Positions 50,201-58,261 of a stretch of 64,000 nt of DNA are shown piece after piece; positions within the stretch are counted from its first letter, which is position 1, and each line of letters starts with the position of its first letter. Source of the stretch: Chrysogorgia sp. JL179-B06 (lineage: Eukaryota; Cnidaria; Anthozoa; Scleralcyonacea; Chrysogorgiidae); assembly GCA_035772405.1 (NCBI GenBank), contig JAYKKM010000428.1, forward strand, positions 2,269,001 to 2,333,000, written 5' to 3'. The position numbers and the translations under genes are program-made. The notes under the pieces are model-generated. The model did no database searches and was not told the origin of the DNA. It saw only the letters and a list, made by a program, of their open reading frames with translations.

Positions 50201-53200
50201 TATCAGATCCAAAAGACATTTTGAAATTTGGATAAGAGCCAGTAAGAAAATTTTGACCACGCCCATAAAAATCGAATAATCATTGACTACGCCCACAATT
50301 TTCATCAAACCGGACGTGCGTCATATTTTTCACCACCTTCACCACCTTCTTCAACACCTTCTTCTTCTTCACCACCTTCTTCTTCTTCTTCACCACCTTC
50401 TTCTTCTTCTTCACCACCTTCTTTTTCTTCACCACCTTCTTCTTCTTAACCAAACTTCTTCACCACCACCACCTTCTTCTTCTTCTTCTTCTTCTTCTTC
50501 ACTGCTCGTGCTCTCTTACGCTTTTCTCCAGTCTCGCAACTTCCCGCGTGTTTGGATCACAGTATCCAAACACGGAAACCATTAGGTATTTCTTTAATAC
50601 AATACTTACCCGTAAATGACGTCACGGTCATACTCGGTTTATTCATCTTTTAAAATATATTACGAGTATTTTCACAGCGCCAAACAACTATATTTCGACC
50701 AGCTAAGTCATATACTTCGATATAAAAAGTATTTATTTTTTGTTACCAATGTCCTTTAATAATACCATTTTGTTTAAAGCTTTATTTAAATTTGCCACCA
50801 CATGTCTTGCTCGTTGTTTTTCTTTTGATTTTTATTAAATTATTTATTTATTTAAAGGAAATCCCGGTGGCCCTAATCTTCTCAACTCCTTATTTTCCAA
50901 CCCCGGAATCATGAATATGGTAGGATGCAATTTTATTAACTGCTGTTATGTCATTTAGCTGCCGGCATACACTTGCGTTCTATAGTAATGGTACGAAATG
51001 TAGCATATTTAGTAAAATGTGAGGAAAGGTTCAACCCAAAACGTTAGTCGTGATGAAAGGCGCTATAGCTCAAAACATTAGTTTATTTTGTTGGGTATAC
51101 TATTTCAGCAGTCGCGACGACCATTAGAATCAGTTTCATATGGAGTTGGTTATGGACCACTGGATGACAAATACAGGTTACCTCGTTCTGTTTAATGATG
51201 TTTATGGCGCTATAGCTTGAAATATTAGTTAATTTTGTTGGGTATATTATTTCAGTATTCGTGACTACCATTAGAATCAGTTTCATATGGAGTTGGTTAT
51301 GGACCACTGGATGACAAATACAGGTTACCTCGTTCTGTTTAATGATGTTTATGGCGCTATAGCTTGAAATATTAGTTAATTTTGTTGGGTATATTATTTC
51401 AGTATTCGTGACTACCATTAGAATCAGTTTCATATGGAGTTGGTTATGGACCACTGGATGACAAATACAGGTTACCTCGTTCTGTTTAATGATGTTTATG
51501 GCGCTATAGCTTGAAATATTAGTTAATTTTGTTGGGTATATTATTTCAGTATTCGTGACTACCATTAGAATCAGTTTCATATGGAGTTGGTTATGGACCA
51601 CTGGATGACAAATACAGGTTACCTCGTTCTGTTTAATGATGTTTATGGCGCTATAGCTTGAAATATTAGTTAATTTTGTTGGGTATATTATTTCAGTATT
51701 CGTGACTACCATTAGAATCAGTTTCATATGGAGTTGGTTATGGACCACTGGATGACAAATACAGGTTACCTCGTTCTGTTTAATGATGTTTATGGCGCTA
51801 TAGCTTGAAATATTAGTTAATTTTGTTGGGTATATTATTTCAGTATTCGTGACTACCATTAGAATCAGTTTCATATGGAGTTGGTTATGGACCACTGGAT
51901 GACAAATACAGGTTACCTCGTTCTGTTTAATGATGTTTATGGCGCTATAGCTTGAAATATTAGTTAATTTTGTTGGGTATATTATTTCAGTATTCGTGAC
52001 TACCATTAGAATCAGTTTCATATGGAGTTGGTTATGGACCACTGGATGACAAATACAGGTTACCTCGTTCTGTTTAATGATGTTTATGGCGCTATAGCTT
52101 GAAATATTAGTTAATTTTGTTGGGTATATTATTTCAGTATTCGTGACTACCATTAGAATCAGTTTCATATGGAGTTGGTTATGGACCACTGGATGACAAA
52201 TACAGGTTACCTCGTTCTGTTTAATGATGTTTATGGCGCTATAGCTTGAAATATTAGTTAATTTTGTTGGGTATATTATTTCAGTATTCGTGACTACCAT
52301 TAGAATCAGTTTCATATGGAGTTGGTTATGGACCACTGGATGACAAATACAGGTTGCCTCGTTCTATTTAATGATGTTTATGGCGCTATAGCTTGAAATA
52401 TTAGTTAATTTTGTTGGGTATATTATTTCAGTATTCGTGACTACCATTAGAATCAGTTTCATATGGAGTTGGTTATGGACCACTGGATGACAAATACAGG
52501 TTACCTCGTTCTGTTTAATGATGTTTATGGCGCTATAGCTTGAAATATTAGTTAATTTTGTTGGGTATATTATTTCAGTATTCGTGACTACCATTAGAAT
52601 CAGTTTCATATGGAGTTGGTTATGGACCACTGGATGACAAATACAGGTTACCTCGTTCTGTTTAATGATGTTTATGGCGCTATAGCTTGAAATATTAGTT
52701 AATTTTGTTGGGTATATTATTTCAGTATTCGTGACTACCATTAGAATCAGTTTCATATGGAGTTGGTTATGGACCACTAGATGACAAATACAGGTTACCT
52801 CGTTCTGTTTAATGATGTTTATGGCGCTATAGCTTGAAATATTAGTTAATTTTGTTGGGTATATTATTTCAGTAGTCGCGACTACCATTAGAATCAGTTT
52901 CATATGGAGTTGGTTATGGACCACTAGATGACAAATACAGGTTGCCTCGTTCTATTTAATGATGTTTATGGCGCTATAGCTTGAAATATTAGTTAATTTT
53001 GTTGGGTATATTATTTCAGTATTCGTGACTACCATTAGAATCAGTTTCATATGGAGTTGGTTATGGACCACTGGATGACAAATACAGGTTGCCTCGTTCT
53101 ATTTAATGATGTTTATGGCGCTATAGCTTGAAATATTAGTTAATTTTGTTGGGTATATTATTTCAGTATTCGTGACTACCATTAGAATCAGTTTCATATG

Positions 53201-56200
53201 GAGTTGGTTATGGACCACTGGATGACAAATACAGGTTGCCTCGTTCTATTTAATGATGGTTATGGCGCCATAGCTTGAAATATTAGTTAATTTTGTTGGG
53301 TATATTATTTCAGTAGTCGCGACTACCATTAGAATCAGTTTCATATGGAGTTGGTTATGGACCACTGGATGACAAATACAGGTTGCCTCGTTCTATTTAA
53401 TGATGTTTATGGCGCTATAGCTTGAAATATTAGTTAATTTTGTTGGGTATATTATTTCAGTATTCGTGACTACCATTAGAATCAGTTTCATATGGAGTTG
53501 GTTATGGACCACTGGATGACAAATACAGGTTACCTCGTTCTATTTAATGATGGTTATGGCGCTATAGCTTGAAATATTAGTTAATTTTGTTGGGTATATT
53601 ATTTCAGTATTCGTGACTACCATTAGAATCAGTTTCATATGGAGTTGGTTATGGACCACTAGATGACAAATACAGGTTACCTCGTTCTATTTAATGATGG
53701 TTATGGCGCCATAGCTTGAAACATTAGTTAATTTTGCTTTAGAATAATTTTCATATGGAATTGGTTATGGATGACATTAATACATACATAACCTTAAGTT
53801 AAACATGTTTGGATGCCCACAGTTTGCATAGCCGATCAGAGTTCTGTTGTCTGGTTTTGTTTTCATTGCAATATTGTGATTAACGTTTTTTTATATTTTG
53901 AAGGCTCAGCAGTTCATGACTAACCCTCAAATGCAACAGATGTAAGGTTCAGTTTCACTAACTATAGCATTCTGTAAAATAAAGTACCTTCTCATCATGA
54001 ATGTAGGATTATGTACTATAGTCGTGTGTTTATATATTATCGAGAATGAATGCTACTAATAAGTACATGTATATGAAGCCGCGTGATGGCCGCTATACTG
54101 ATTCACAAGTCCTTTATCGCTGTAGGATGTCTAACATGATGGGTGGTTTTGGGGGAATGCCAGGAAGTCAACCTACACAAGATAGTTCAAGTGATACTAC
54201 TACAGGGGGTAATGTACCTGAGGGAACTACCCCCGAGGGTACTACCCCCGAGGGTACTACCCCCGAGGGTACTACTCCTGGAGGAACAGCTCCTGGTGGA
54301 ACAGCTCCTGGTGGAACAGCTCCTGGTGGAACAGCTCCTGGTGGAACAGCTCCTGGTGGAACAGCTCCTGGAGGAACAGCTGGTTATTCAAATATATTTC
54401 AATTGTAAGTGCATGTGTAATAATGCAATTATTTGTGAAGACATACACCGGGACCGTACATGGTTGGACATTGTCAAACTCATTAATAAGTCATGATGAA
54501 AATTCAAAAGAAATTTAATGAGTATTTAGAAATAAGAGGAAGATTACATCCGAATTTCGCTAACTTTAACCTCGATTTTCTCACAAAATATGGATTCGTT
54601 TGAGAAGCAAGTTCTAACACTCGTTATTGTTCATCCTCTGACGTCGTTTAAATATGGACTACTACCCGTTAAAAAACTCGGCTGCGCCTCGTATTTTCAA
54701 CCGGTTTGTCCGTATTTAGAAATCAGAGGAATAACGCTTACTCTTGTTAGAACTATTACTTCACAATTAATAGACACCTCCTTAATTTCCTTCACTAACC
54801 ACGAATAATGACTTGAAATGGAGGTTGGCTATGAAAGATAACAGTAAATTACCAACCTCAACTTGAAGCCATTGTTTTTTGAACAATTATGAAGTAAATT
54901 CAGAAAGTGTATATTCCCGGCACTAAAAAAGCTGCGCTCGCTTGCAAGGATCACCAGAAGTAAACGATTCTTTTTTAATGTAAGGATAAAGTAAACAAAT
55001 TAGTGTTGGTTGGCTTGTGACGTCATATTTGATGTAATGTTTAATAAACGAGCAGCAGTGTTTTATTTAAAGTGTCTATGAAGTGAAAAATTCGTTCATT
55101 GAAAAAGCGTAGTCTTTGAGTTATCGACTCTCAAAGTTTGTCCATTGGCATAGTTTCACGTTACAAAATAGGGAAAGACTGGGATTGAATATACGTGGTA
55201 TATGACGTATGCAGGTTGATCATTAATGTTCAAATCAATTGTTCTTATATGCATAGTAAGTACACCTGCATACGTCACAAGGCAATGAATCGCGCGTTTC
55301 AGATTTCACCAAAAACATTTAGCCATGCCAAACTTTGAGAGTTGACAACTCGAAGACTATGCAGCAGATTCACTTGAAATTCTCAGTGTACGCTCTTGCC
55401 GCGCTACTTTGTCCGTTAAAGCAAAAAAAATGCTAGCGAATTTTTCACTTCATAGACACTTTAAAACACGTGATTAAAACACGTGCTGCGAGTTTTTTGA
55501 ACTACTTAAAGTAGATTGGCAACAAAAAAGTACCTTTTAGATCAAGGAATGTGACGGACCTAAATAACTGGCAGTTTGAGGTTGTAAAAATGCTCGTGAT
55601 GCGTATTAAAGGTAAATTAGGGTTTTCTGTCACATAAAGCGGTCAGTCTTGGCAGAAATACAAAGAAATTAAGCTTCTTCTCAACGTTATTTTAGTAATC
55701 TCTATTACAACATAAACTGGCAATACATGGCCCCACGATAAGTAACACAAAGTACGAAACACAACACTTCCCAGCACATGACGTCACGGTCATATTAAAA
55801 ATGGCGGCGTTTTACTTGGTTTATTCATCTTTTAAAATATGTTACGAATATTTTCGTGGCGTTAAACTACTTTATTATATGGCTAAGAAAGATGGCGCAC
55901 GCTGATTGGTTCGTGAGAGGTCCGGAAAAAAGCGTATTACCCTCCCTGCGCTGTGAGAGGGCAATACGCCCTTTTTCCGGACTGGTAAGTTTTGGCGGGA
56001 AGATTTCTGAGTTGATTTAGACGAAAATAAAAGAGGATTTGAGTATGTTCGTTGAAAAAGTTCGAACAATAACACGTCCTGGAACATTAGTGCTGCTTTT
56101 CTTGAAAGCTGTTTATCTATAAGTGAAGAAAATGAATGCCTAACGACCAGTAACGCGTGTAAACATGAAGCGAAATCAACAAGCTCAGAGGTAAGGTAAA

Positions 56201-56701
56201 CGGCAACATCTGAAGACAAACACAACGTTAAAAACAGAGAACAAAATGAAGCAAAATCCATATAATAAATATCTTATTAACCGCGTTTGCTTGGTCTGTA
56301 CGGTAAAGTATTTGCCTTCGGTTTTTTCGCACAGACGCTCGGGTCTGTACGGCGCTTCGGCGCTCGGTCTGTACGAAAACCTCAGGCAAATACTTTACCG
56401 TACAGACCTCGCACTCGGTTAATAAGTCTTTAATATTCCGACTAGCTAAGTCATATACGTCAACGTAAAAAGTAGTTATTTTTGTTGCCAATGTCCTTTA
56501 AATATTATATTGTTAATTCAACTGTATCTAATACTTTTATATTGTTGTAATAGTGCGACACAAATGGCTGAACAATTACAACAAACTAATCCTGATTTAG
56601 TAAACAATCTCAGAGATACAATGCAACATATGTCATCCGACAGTGGTTCAAACCAAGGTTCAGAGGACCAATCATCTGAAGGTAACTCATCATTTCTATG
56701 A
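26152..56701 (+). CDS. SGTA: Small glutamine-rich TPR co-chaperone (SGTA)
   Basis: SGTA binds Hsp70/Hsp90 tails through TPRs and passes tail-anchored or mislocalised membrane proteins between the GET/BAG6 machinery and quality control in the cytosol. Eleven exons (26152-26248, 29167-29279, 39418-39475, 40086-40185, 41034-41138, 41833-41887, 48667-48751, 50858-50919, 53904-53941, 54126-54404, 56554-56701) join in phase at GT-AG sites into 379 codons. Residues 1-70 are the N-terminal dimerisation domain and 82-185 three TPRs. The carboxylate-clamp Lys/Asn/Asn/Lys/Arg positions (KAQGNELMK, NAVYLCNR, GKAYGRMG) are intact. Residues 206-260 hold the NP/Met-rich region. Residues 255-325 are an extra PEGTT/PGGTA repeat, and the end is Gln-rich (QMAEQLQQTNPDL). 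The protein is longer than the usual roughly 310 residues because of that insert. An alternative donor at 56681 could extend it into an unseen last exon. The introns carry most of the window's repeats. Confidence 0.95.
26396..27850 (+). repeat. Dispersed repeat, copy 2 (SGTA intron 1)
   Basis: This copy is homologous to 9636-10490. It is interrupted by a TIR element at 27062-27767 and carries a central portion absent from copy 1. That portion includes a hairpin at about 26888-26988, whose arms contain AAGAATTATCCAGACC and GGTCTGGATAATTCTT. It holds the empty site for the MITE of copy 1. Confidence 0.75.
27062..27767. mobile_element. TIR element with GTAATGTCCGTTAC internal repeats
   Basis: Termini GGGCAATTCCATGT / ACATGGAATTGCCC bound 706 bp. 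TAAT is duplicated at 27058-27061 and 27768-27771, and the paralogue at 9636-10490 has a single TAAT. The 14-mer GTAATGTCCGTTAC occurs four times (27352, 27375, 27562, 27742), one directly beside the right terminus. No transposase. Superfamily not assigned. Confidence 0.85.
27852..29166 (+). other. SGTA intron 1, remainder
   Basis: Ordinary AT-rich intron with no recognised element or exon in this part. Confidence 0.5.
29167..29279 (+). CDS. SGTA: SGTA exon 2
   Basis: Acceptor TTGTATTTCAG. It encodes VIECLEKTYNVSL to DIFENAAK, the second half of the dimerisation domain. The donor AAG before GTATAT leaves phase 0. Confidence 0.93.
29356..29854. mobile_element. Non-autonomous hAT-like element in intron 2
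   Basis: Termini CATGGGTGGAAAA / TTTTCCACCCCTG bound 499 bp. The 8-bp target duplication CCGTATAG lies at 29348-29355 and 29855-29862. The target is itself a foldback MITE of the TGTTATTTACC type (29322 onward), so the insertion is nested. No coding capacity. Confidence 0.85.
30340..30780. mobile_element. TGTTATTTACTGG foldback MITE and partial copy
   Basis: At 30660-30773 the arms TGTTATTTACTGGCTTGGAG and AATATTT face the inverse ending CGGACCAACCAAAATAAATAACA. A half copy ending the same way lies at 30345-30405. Foldbacks of this sequence type are common in anthozoan genomes as I know them, which is the main taxonomic hint here. Confidence 0.65.
31045..33625. repeat. 20-bp minisatellite array in SGTA intron 2
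   Basis: About 125 tandem copies of a 20-bp unit, TACGTTTTAAGACGTTACAC or the TACGTTGTAAGACGTTACAC variant. Further variants are AAAACTTTACAC and GATGTCACAC. Units carry two CpGs each, so the block is CpG-rich against an AT-rich background. Larger blocks are themselves repeated: the junction variant TAAAACTTTACACTACG occurs at 31781, 32509 and 33022, and ATGACTAGTATGACTACG near 31136 and 32295. There is no spacer diversity, so it is not CRISPR-like. Confidence 0.97.
34005..34130 (-). repeat. Penelope-type terminal repeat relic with hammerhead-like core
   Basis: On the minus strand CTCTGACGA (34077-34085) provides a CUGANGA box. It is followed by AGGGCCTTCGCTC, able to form a short stem II, and then CAAAAC, where an active ribozyme needs CGAAAC. 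The downstream GCTATTTCGGCAGTACACC tail is shared with 23340-23515 and 42427-42545. Probably inactive. Confidence 0.5.
34250..37500 (-). mobile_element. Near full-length CR1-like LINE, frameshifted
   Basis: The minus strand encodes a non-LTR retrotransposon polyprotein in three frames. The N-terminal piece (37494-37006) includes RGRRGGVKTR and the endonuclease motif TETWL. The middle piece (37022-36677) includes AREQMKYE and the GDFN motif. The large piece (36711-34459, 750 codons) includes SDHNTV, FDYRKAFDLIDHSTL, SGVPQGTKLGPWLF and the catalytic YVDD. Frameshifts lie near 37015 and 36695, so the copy is inactive unless these are sequence errors. The 3' end is a short GATAGTTT-type 8-bp tandem (34251-34272), as in CR1-group elements. 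It sits antisense in SGTA intron 2. Confidence 0.9.
37510..39417 (+). other. SGTA intron 2, remainder
   Basis: A 20-bp direct duplication TGACCGGCGCTTACATTACG lies at 37640-37679. CCTAACCC plus a poly-C run lies at 38842-38875. No exon is seen apart from SGTA exon 3. Confidence 0.5.
39418..39475 (+). CDS. SGTA: SGTA exon 3
   Basis: Acceptor TTATGTTCCTAG. It encodes SSKSPTDEDKRKAEELKAQ, the linker and start of TPR1. The donor CAAG before GTAGTA leaves phase 1. The nearer CTACAG is out of phase with exon 2, so the upstream acceptor is preferred. Confidence 0.88.
39786..40037. repeat. ATGATC/ATC microsatellite in SGTA intron 3
   Basis: About 250 bp of ATGATC and ATC units, such as repeated CATGATCATG, many of them palindromic. 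Open frames appear on both strands only because the units are triplet multiples. It ends about 50 bp before SGTA exon 4. Confidence 0.95.
40086..40185 (+). CDS. SGTA: SGTA exon 4
   Basis: Acceptor ATTGTTTCAG. It encodes NELMKAEQFTDAINSYSKAM to VYLCNR, giving TPR1 and the start of TPR2. The donor AACAG before GTCATT leaves phase 2. Confidence 0.95.
40693..41002. mobile_element. CATAGTCAAT MITE, copy A
   Basis: Termini CATAGTCAATAGAGATATGG and GGAAACTC are inverted at the right end as GAGTTTCC and CCATATCTTGATTGACTATG. The interior contains GCAATCATCCAATAGAA and TTTAAATATTAATAAACCTA. Copies lie at 58821-59089 and, partial, at 60765-60905. It lies in SGTA intron 4, ending 31 bp before exon 5. 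Confidence 0.85.
41034..41138 (+). CDS. SGTA: SGTA exon 5
   Basis: Acceptor TTGTTCTTTTAG. It encodes AAAYSKLGKHEQAVEDCQEA to KAYGRMG, giving TPR2 and the start of TPR3. The donor is ATGGG before GTGAGT. A MITE ends only 31 bp upstream of the exon. Confidence 0.95.
41833..41887 (+). CDS. SGTA: SGTA exon 6
   Basis: Acceptor TTATTATGGCAG. It encodes MAYMSLQKYKEAKDCYTK of TPR3. The donor is AAG before GTTTGA. It is followed by a 6.8-kb intron with a LINE and a palindromic transposon. Confidence 0.92.
41930..42345. repeat. Foldback elements in SGTA intron 6
   Basis: At 42230-42335 a hairpin pairs GAAATTAGTGATTAAATGC with GCATTTAATCACTAATTTCC. At 42190-42232 GCGTCGCATCCGGCC pairs with GGCCCGATGCGACGC. 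Repeated ATACCATGAT at 41948 and 42161 may be element ends. Confidence 0.6.
42427..42545 (-). repeat. Penelope-type terminal repeat relic
   Basis: Shares TTGGTGTATTGCCGAAATAG and GAGTGAAACGTAAAGTGAAAT with the 34-kb relic. On the minus strand the hammerhead core is degraded (GTGATGA instead of CTGATGA, GAAATG retained). It directly precedes the plus-strand LINE. Confidence 0.45.
42645..45352 (+). mobile_element. 5'-truncated L2/CR1-like LINE, frameshifted
   Basis: The first frame (to 44437) runs from inside the endonuclease domain (VYRPPPSRKNK, GDFNFHMD, SDHSAV) through the RT (LLDLSSAFDTIDHTVL, YGVPQGSVLGPLLF, catalytic YADD). A frameshift near 44420-44430 moves the rest to the frame at 44482-45144 (NPSKTEIVHL, RNLHWLPVRSRI, SVAAPKLWNFL). 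A 3' UTR and (TTA)n tail follow to about 45352. The start of the endonuclease is missing. Short ATATATGGATCAT repeats at 42570-42645 precede the truncation. Copies of its 3' end occur at 17904-18124. Confidence 0.9.
45480..45760 (+). pseudogene. LINE C-terminal fragment
   Basis: The frame reads MYKISQGLLPSYFSNLF and then KSFSYRGAMVWNNL, the usual end of a non-LTR polyprotein of another subfamily. No RT core is present. Confidence 0.7.
46265..48416. mobile_element. Palindromic CCAGGGCGC transposon with TTTAA duplication
   Basis: Two arms of about 1.05 kb (46265 to about 47330 and about 47410 to 48416) are near-perfect inverted copies around a core of about 75 bp. They begin CCAGGGCGCTATAAAACACG and end with its inverse. 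TTTAA flanks both ends (46260-46264 and 48417-48421). Each arm carries about four diverged copies of the GGATACTGTGAGAAAACCGG satellite, interleaved with CCGCGGAAAAATTA blocks. Subterminal sequence matches the 4795-7168 element. No transposase frame is seen. It lies within SGTA intron 6. Confidence 0.9.
48667..48751 (+). CDS. SGTA: SGTA exon 7
   Basis: Acceptor TTTATTTTCAG. It encodes AIELDPSNELYRNKLNEANE and a Ser-rich tail. The donor ACAG before GTGAGA leaves phase 1. Confidence 0.94.
48837..48977. repeat. Hairpin element in SGTA intron 7
   Basis: CCTTTTCCGAAGATG, CGCCCAGT and CGGCTTCGG pair with the inverse CCGAAGCCG, ACTGGGCGCCATCTTCGGAAAAGG. The loop holds GGTTAGGGTTGCACTG. Confidence 0.75.
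49010..49350. mobile_element. Non-autonomous hAT element in intron 7
   Basis: Termini CAGTGGTGGCACTGCG / CGTAGTGCCGCCACTG bound 341 bp. The exact 8-bp target duplication AACGTGAA lies at 49002-49009 and 49351-49358. No coding capacity. Confidence 0.92.
49395..49832. repeat. Nested foldback in intron 7
   Basis: Outer arms pair GAAATGAAGCCGG-type sequence near 49410 with CCGGCTTCATTTCTC near 49820. Inner arms pair AATTACGGTTCCATAA and GGCCATATTGG with their inverses at 49640-49700. It totals about 435 bp without coding capacity. Confidence 0.75.
50068..50580. repeat. GTGTTTGGAT palindromes around a (CTT/CAC) microsatellite
   Basis: CCGTGTTTGGATCAGGCCAT with its inverse (50100-50120) and GCGTGTTTGGATCACAGTAT with its inverse (50548-50576) flank a pyrimidine-rich microsatellite of CTTCTTCTTCACCAC units at 50325-50500. 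Probably one foldback element. Confidence 0.65.
50858..50919 (+). CDS. SGTA: SGTA exon 8
   Basis: Acceptor TATTTATTTAAAG. It encodes NPGGPNLLNSLFSNPGIMNM, matching the NNPGFMSM-type segment of SGTA proteins. The donor is ATG before GTAGGA. The following intron holds the 147-bp satellite. Confidence 0.9.
51054..53785. repeat. 147-bp satellite array in SGTA intron 8
   Basis: About 18 tandem copies with an exact 147-bp period (for example ATGGCGCTATAGCTTGAAAT at 51204 and 51351). The central copies are almost identical, while the right-hand copies fall into a variant class (TTGCCTCGTTCTA, GTAGTCGCGAC). The first and last copies are degenerate. Each unit contains GGTATATTATTTCAG, which resembles a 3' splice site. 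Because 147 is a multiple of three, the minus strand stays open for hundreds of codons, which is not evidence of coding. Confidence 0.97.
53904..53941 (+). CDS. SGTA: SGTA exon 9
   Basis: A 38-bp microexon encoding AQQFMTNPQMQQ. The acceptor is TATTTTGAAG and the donor CAGAT before GTAAGG (phase 2). Confidence 0.88.
54126..54404 (+). CDS. SGTA: SGTA exon 10 with PEGTT/PGGTA repeat
   Basis: Acceptor ATCGCTGTAG. It encodes MSNMMGGFGGMPGSQPTQ, then a coding 15-bp minisatellite (54225-54380) giving about four EGTTP and seven GGTAP units, then AGYSNIFQ. The donor TT before GTAAGT joins in phase to exon 11 to give FQFATQMAEQ. Confidence 0.9.
55040..55505. mobile_element. Foldback MITE in SGTA intron 10
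   Basis: The left arm AAAGTGTCTATGAAGTGAAA pairs with the right arm TTTCACTTCATAGACACTTT. Inner inverted blocks (GACTCTCAAAGTTTG / CAAACTTTGAGAGT and ACCTGCATACGTCA / ATGACGTATGCAGGT) extend the fold. No coding capacity. Confidence 0.75.
55870..56432. repeat. Two hairpins near SGTA exon 11
   Basis: At 55916-55984 GTCCGGAAAAAAGCGTATTACCC-type sequence pairs with its inverse. At 56275-56430 TTAACCGCGTTTGC, CTGTACGGTAAAGTATTTGCC and their inverses fold around GGCGCTTCGGCGC. The second ends about 120 bp before exon 11. Confidence 0.75.
56554..56701 (+). CDS. SGTA: SGTA exon 11 and stop
   Basis: Acceptor TTGTTGTAATAG. It encodes ATQMAEQLQQTNPDLVNNLR, the Gln-rich C-terminus, and a Ser-rich acidic end with TGA at 56699-56701. 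A GAAG/GTAACT donor inside it (56680/56681) leaves open a further exon. Confidence 0.88.
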
Positions 56702-56914
56702 ATTGACGAGAGCGAATGTTTTAATATAGAAACTTAGTTGTTGAAAATTATTAAGAAAAGTGAGACATATTTAGTTTTTTTGACAAGAATATTGGTCTTG
56801 TCGTATTTAATACTCAGCGCTACTCGCTATATGTATTGATCATTCGATAATGAATGGCTTAGTCAATCTGATTGCGGCTTAATTAGTATTACATGTAAGT
56901 TGCCAGTCGGCTTT

Positions 56915-56920
56915 AATAAA
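56915..56920 (+). promoter_or_regulatory. Candidate SGTA polyadenylation signal
   Basis: AATAAA about 215 bp after the stop codon. Position only. Confidence 0.3.
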
Positions 56921-57254
56921 ATTTGTTGGTATATCAGTGTAATAACGAGTGACTTTGATTGACATTTCTCAAACTCATTAATAATTCATGAGCAAATTAT
57001 TCAATCAGATCTTCTAAATTGAACCACGTGATGACACTAGAAATGCCAGTAAAGTACTGGGCAGAGGACTAGAAATATTTTTTCCAGTCCAAGGGCAAGA
57101 AATAATATTTCCAGTCCGGTGCTGCGAATATGACGTCAAGAACTAATCGAGCATGAATACATACCGAAAGTTTAAGGCCGCAATGAAAACGCTAGCATGC
57201 TGTTATTCAAATTACTGAAGACATAAATTTTCTGCACCAAATTAAATCATCCAT

Positions 57255-57455
57255 GTATCATTAATAATCCACTTAGGGATTACATTTATCATTAATAATC
57301 CACTTAGGGATTACACTAATTGATTTTGAGAAGTCATTCAAAGGCCTCGAAATCGGACTAGACCGGGTTTTCAAGTACTCGGATTTGTTCCAGTCCGAGG
57401 CGAACAAATCCTCGTACTTGAAAACCCGGTCTAGTCCTCTTTCTCGGCCTTTAAA
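57255..57455. repeat. Tandem duplication and hairpin downstream of SGTA
   Basis: ATTAATAATCCACTTAGGGA is directly repeated at 57262-57312. At 57339-57455 AGGCCTCGAAATCGGACTAG and ACCGGGTTTTCAAGTAC pair with their inverse around CCAGTCCGAGG. Confidence 0.75.
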
Positions 57456-57844
57456 TATTACTTCTTCTATTTAGTTATAAAACTCGTAATGATTCGAACT
57501 TTTTATTTTCTTTTATTTTCAACGATCAAAGAAACCGAATATATATATATATCATTGCAGCTAATCGCCTGTTGAACAACTGGCACTAAGTAATATAAAT
57601 AGGGCCCATTGTTAATGGTCATTGTTTGCATTATTGTGTAGGAAAGAAGTAAAAAAGAAAACGAGATGGAGAAATTTATAAGACGACATTCTATGATAGA
57701 AATAGAATGCTATCCACAGACCGAACTTCTGAAAATTAAGATGTTTTCACATTTCAATCTGCAGTATTTGTGAAATAAATTGCTTTTAATATTTAGTACA
57801 ATAAAAATATACAACAGCTCATTGGATAAATTAACATAGACACG

Positions 57845-58210
57845 TTTAAGGTGGCTTGATTATAGTCTAAATCATGAGAAATTGCATTTTTCCGCATAAA
57901 ACTGCATTTTGTAATGTAGATCTGAGCTTCATCGTGGTTCATTGCATAGCTCTAGTGGTAGTCGTGTTTACTGAAAAGTTTTATACCCTCAAAGTTTACC
58001 TGAGTGGAGAAATCGTGTTTCCAATAAATCCAGAAAACTTATTTGCATAACATCTGCCGCTTATCTAGATATACAAATGCTACATGTGTGAAACGTTTCA
58101 ATAATCAAGACCACCGCTAGAGCTATGCAATGAACCAAAATTAAGCTCAGATCTGCATTACAAAACATTATGGGGAAAATGCTATTTCTCGTGATCCTCC
58201 ACTATAGAAG
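57845..58210. mobile_element. Foldback MITE
   Basis: Arms containing ATTGCATTTTTCCGC, GCATTTTGTAATGTAGATCTGAGCTT and GGTTCATTGCATAGCTCTAG pair with inverse copies at 58110-58195. Ends are diverged. Confidence 0.65.
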
Positions 58211-58261
58211 GGGCCAAATTTCAGCATTTTCCGACAAGTACATGTACTACCACTGTTTTAG

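Noticed and set aside
50283..50585. His/Leu-rich 100-codon open frame
   Set aside because: Translation of a pyrimidine microsatellite.
51083..52924. Long minus-strand open frames (417 and 186 codons) of identical 49-residue repeats
   Set aside because: They arise because the 147-bp satellite unit is a multiple of three and has no stop in that frame. The unit has no protein-like character or start context, and the array is non-coding intron on the other strand.
54143..54496. 117-codon frame with repeated LLVEQ overlapping SGTA exon 10
   Set aside because: Alternative frame of the coding minisatellite. The SGTA frame is fixed by exon phases and homology.
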